The translations under genes were made by a program, and so were the position numbers. DNA of 14,503 nucleotides from Burkholderiales bacterium (lineage in GTDB: Bacteria; Pseudomonadota; Gammaproteobacteria; Burkholderiales; SG8-39). Every line of letters begins with the position of its first letter. Positions within the stretch are counted from its first letter, which is position 1. This document shows, one piece after another, positions 13,693-14,503 of the stretch. The DNA lies in contig DAIDTN010000181.1 in NCBI GenBank assembly GCA_027457185.1, positions 1 through 14,503 of the forward strand, given 5' to 3'. Under the pieces are notes generated by a model, which made no database searches, had not been told where the DNA came from, and worked only from the letters and a program-made list of their open reading frames with translations.

Positions 13693-14503
13693 TTAATGAA
13701 TCACTCCGCCGCCCAGGCATATCTCGCCTTGGTACAGCACCGCCGACTGTCCCGGCGTAACCGCCCATTGCGGCTGCTCGAAGCCGAGTTCAAGCAAATC
13801 GTCCCCGATGCGAACGATACGGCAGCGCGCGTCGGCCTGCCGATAACGCGTCTTGGCCACATAGGCCGGCGACGCAACCGGCGCGCTGCCGCTGATCCAG
13901 GAAAGGTCGGCGGCGCGCAGGCTGTCGCTCTGCAACAGCGGATGATCGCGGCCGGATACCACGACAAGTTCGTTCTTCGCCATGTCCTTGCCCGCGACAT
14001 ACCAGGCCTCGCCGTCGCGCCCGCCGCCCTTCACCCCGCCTATGCCTATGCCTTTCCTCTGGCCGATGGTGTAGAACGCGAGTCCGACGTGCTCGCCGAT
14101 CACCCGGCCCTCGGGCGTGCGTATCGGGCCGGGCGTGCGCGGCAGATAGCGGTTGAGGAATTCGCGGAACGGACGCTCGCCGATGAAACAGATGCCGGTC
14201 GAGTCCTTCTTCGCGTGCACCGGCAGGCCCGCTTCCCTGGCGATCCTGCGCACCTCGGTTTTCTGCAGTTGCGCCAGAGGGAAAACCGCGCTGGCGAGTT
14301 GCGCCTGGCTCAGACGGTGCAGGAAATAGCTCTGGTCCTTGCTCCGGTCCGCCGCCTTGAGCAGCTCGTAGCGACCCGCATTTTCTCCCTCGCGGGCTTC
14401 GCGCACGCCGGCACCGTTTCCACCAACGCTGGCGCCCACAAAACGGACGCCAGCACCGTTATCACCAACGCTGGCGCCCACAAAACGGACGCCAGCGTAG
14501 TGC
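13693..14503 (-). CDS. mnmA: tRNA-specific 2-thiouridylase MnmA, C-terminal part (N-terminus beyond window edge)
   Basis: MnmA makes the 2-thio group of wobble uridine in tRNA-Lys, -Glu and -Gln, taking persulfide sulfur from the Tus relay. About 270 residues are visible; the PP-loop ATPase half lies outside. The fragment opens with HYA (the end of the family's ATGHYA block). It then shows KDQSYFLHRLSQAQL, KKDSTGICFIGERPFREFL (its Cys is the catalytic persulfide cysteine, equivalent to E. coli Cys199), YTIGQRKGIGIGG, AKTRYRQAD and TPGQSAVLYQGEICLGGG near the end. Between HYA and YELLKAADRSKDQSYFL, where E. coli has only a short loop, there are about 35 extra residues encoded by a tandem repeat (GVRFVGASVG twice), kept in frame. 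The frame runs off the right edge, so any internal start is an artefact. Confidence 0.94.
   Translation of the reverse strand, partial: HYAGVRFVGASVGDNGAGVRFVGASVGGNGAGVREAREGENAGRYELLKAADRSKDQSYFLHRLSQAQLASAVFPLAQLQKTEVRRIAREAGLPVHAKKDSTGICFIGERPFREFLNRYLPRTPGPIRTPEGRVIGEHVGLAFYTIGQRKGIGIGGVKGGGRDGEAWYVAGKDMAKNELVVVSGRDHPLLQSDSLRAADLSWISGSAPVASPAYVAKTRYRQADARCRIVRIGDDLLELGFEQPQWAVTPGQSAVLYQGEICLGGGVIH
14401..14496. repeat. In-frame 42-bp tandem repeat with internal palindrome inside mnmA
   Basis: Two adjacent 42-bp copies (14413-14454 and 14455-14496) differ at only two bases. A degraded partial copy matching the end of the unit lies at 14401-14412. Read on the coding strand, each unit contains GCTGGCGTCC and GGGCGCCAGC around GTTTTGT: a 10-bp hairpin with one T-G wobble. 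Being a multiple of three, each copy adds 14 residues (AGVRFVGASVGDNG or the GGNG variant) without breaking mnmA. Confidence 0.88.

Noticed and set aside
14401..14496. CRISPR-like array
   Set aside because: Only two full tandem copies with no spacers, in frame within mnmA coding sequence.

Overview
The window is GC-rich, densely coding chromosomal DNA. It most likely comes from a betaproteobacterium; Rhodocyclales or a related group is my guess, not something I can prove from the sequence. The grounds are the queA-tgt-yajC-secD-secF cluster, the purB / YibF-like GST / mnmA neighbourhood, and a fused aryl-CoA monooxygenase/reductase of the type known from Azoarcus. Nothing looks like an insertion sequence, prophage or CRISPR array.

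Layout. (1) 1-648, minus: a Crp/Fnr-family regulator, cut by the left edge. 649-852 holds no gene that I can see, only its leader. (2) 853-4339, minus: a probable two-gene unit. A 784-residue fusion of a flavin monooxygenase and an Old Yellow Enzyme domain (2-aminobenzoyl-CoA / salicylyl-CoA type) is followed 49 nt later by an HcxB/YbiC-like 2-hydroxyacid dehydrogenase. (3) 4340-4698: a compact non-coding hub. It holds a 12-bp palindrome, a probable plus-strand small RNA with an anti-Shine-Dalgarno loop and a strong intrinsic terminator, and a minus-strand tRNA-Leu(CAA) whose 3' end abuts the terminator. (4) 4699-10113, plus: queA-tgt (queuosine tRNA modification, ATGA overlap), then yajC-secD-secF (accessory Sec translocon) with an extended -10 promoter inside the end of tgt. 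(5) 10151-11354: a membrane cytochrome b (plus) facing a periplasmic cytochrome c' (minus) across a bidirectional terminator. (6) 11512-13638: purB (minus) and a YibF-like glutathione S-transferase (plus), divergent, each with an extended -10 promoter. purB carries an in-frame amber codon at codon 34. (7) 13693-14503, minus: the C-terminal part of mnmA, cut by the right edge, with two in-frame copies of a 42-bp palindromic repeat.

Most genes are housekeeping: tRNA modification (queA, tgt, mnmA), protein export, purine synthesis. The anti-SD small RNA, the amber codon in an otherwise intact purB, and the palindromic minisatellite inside mnmA stand out.
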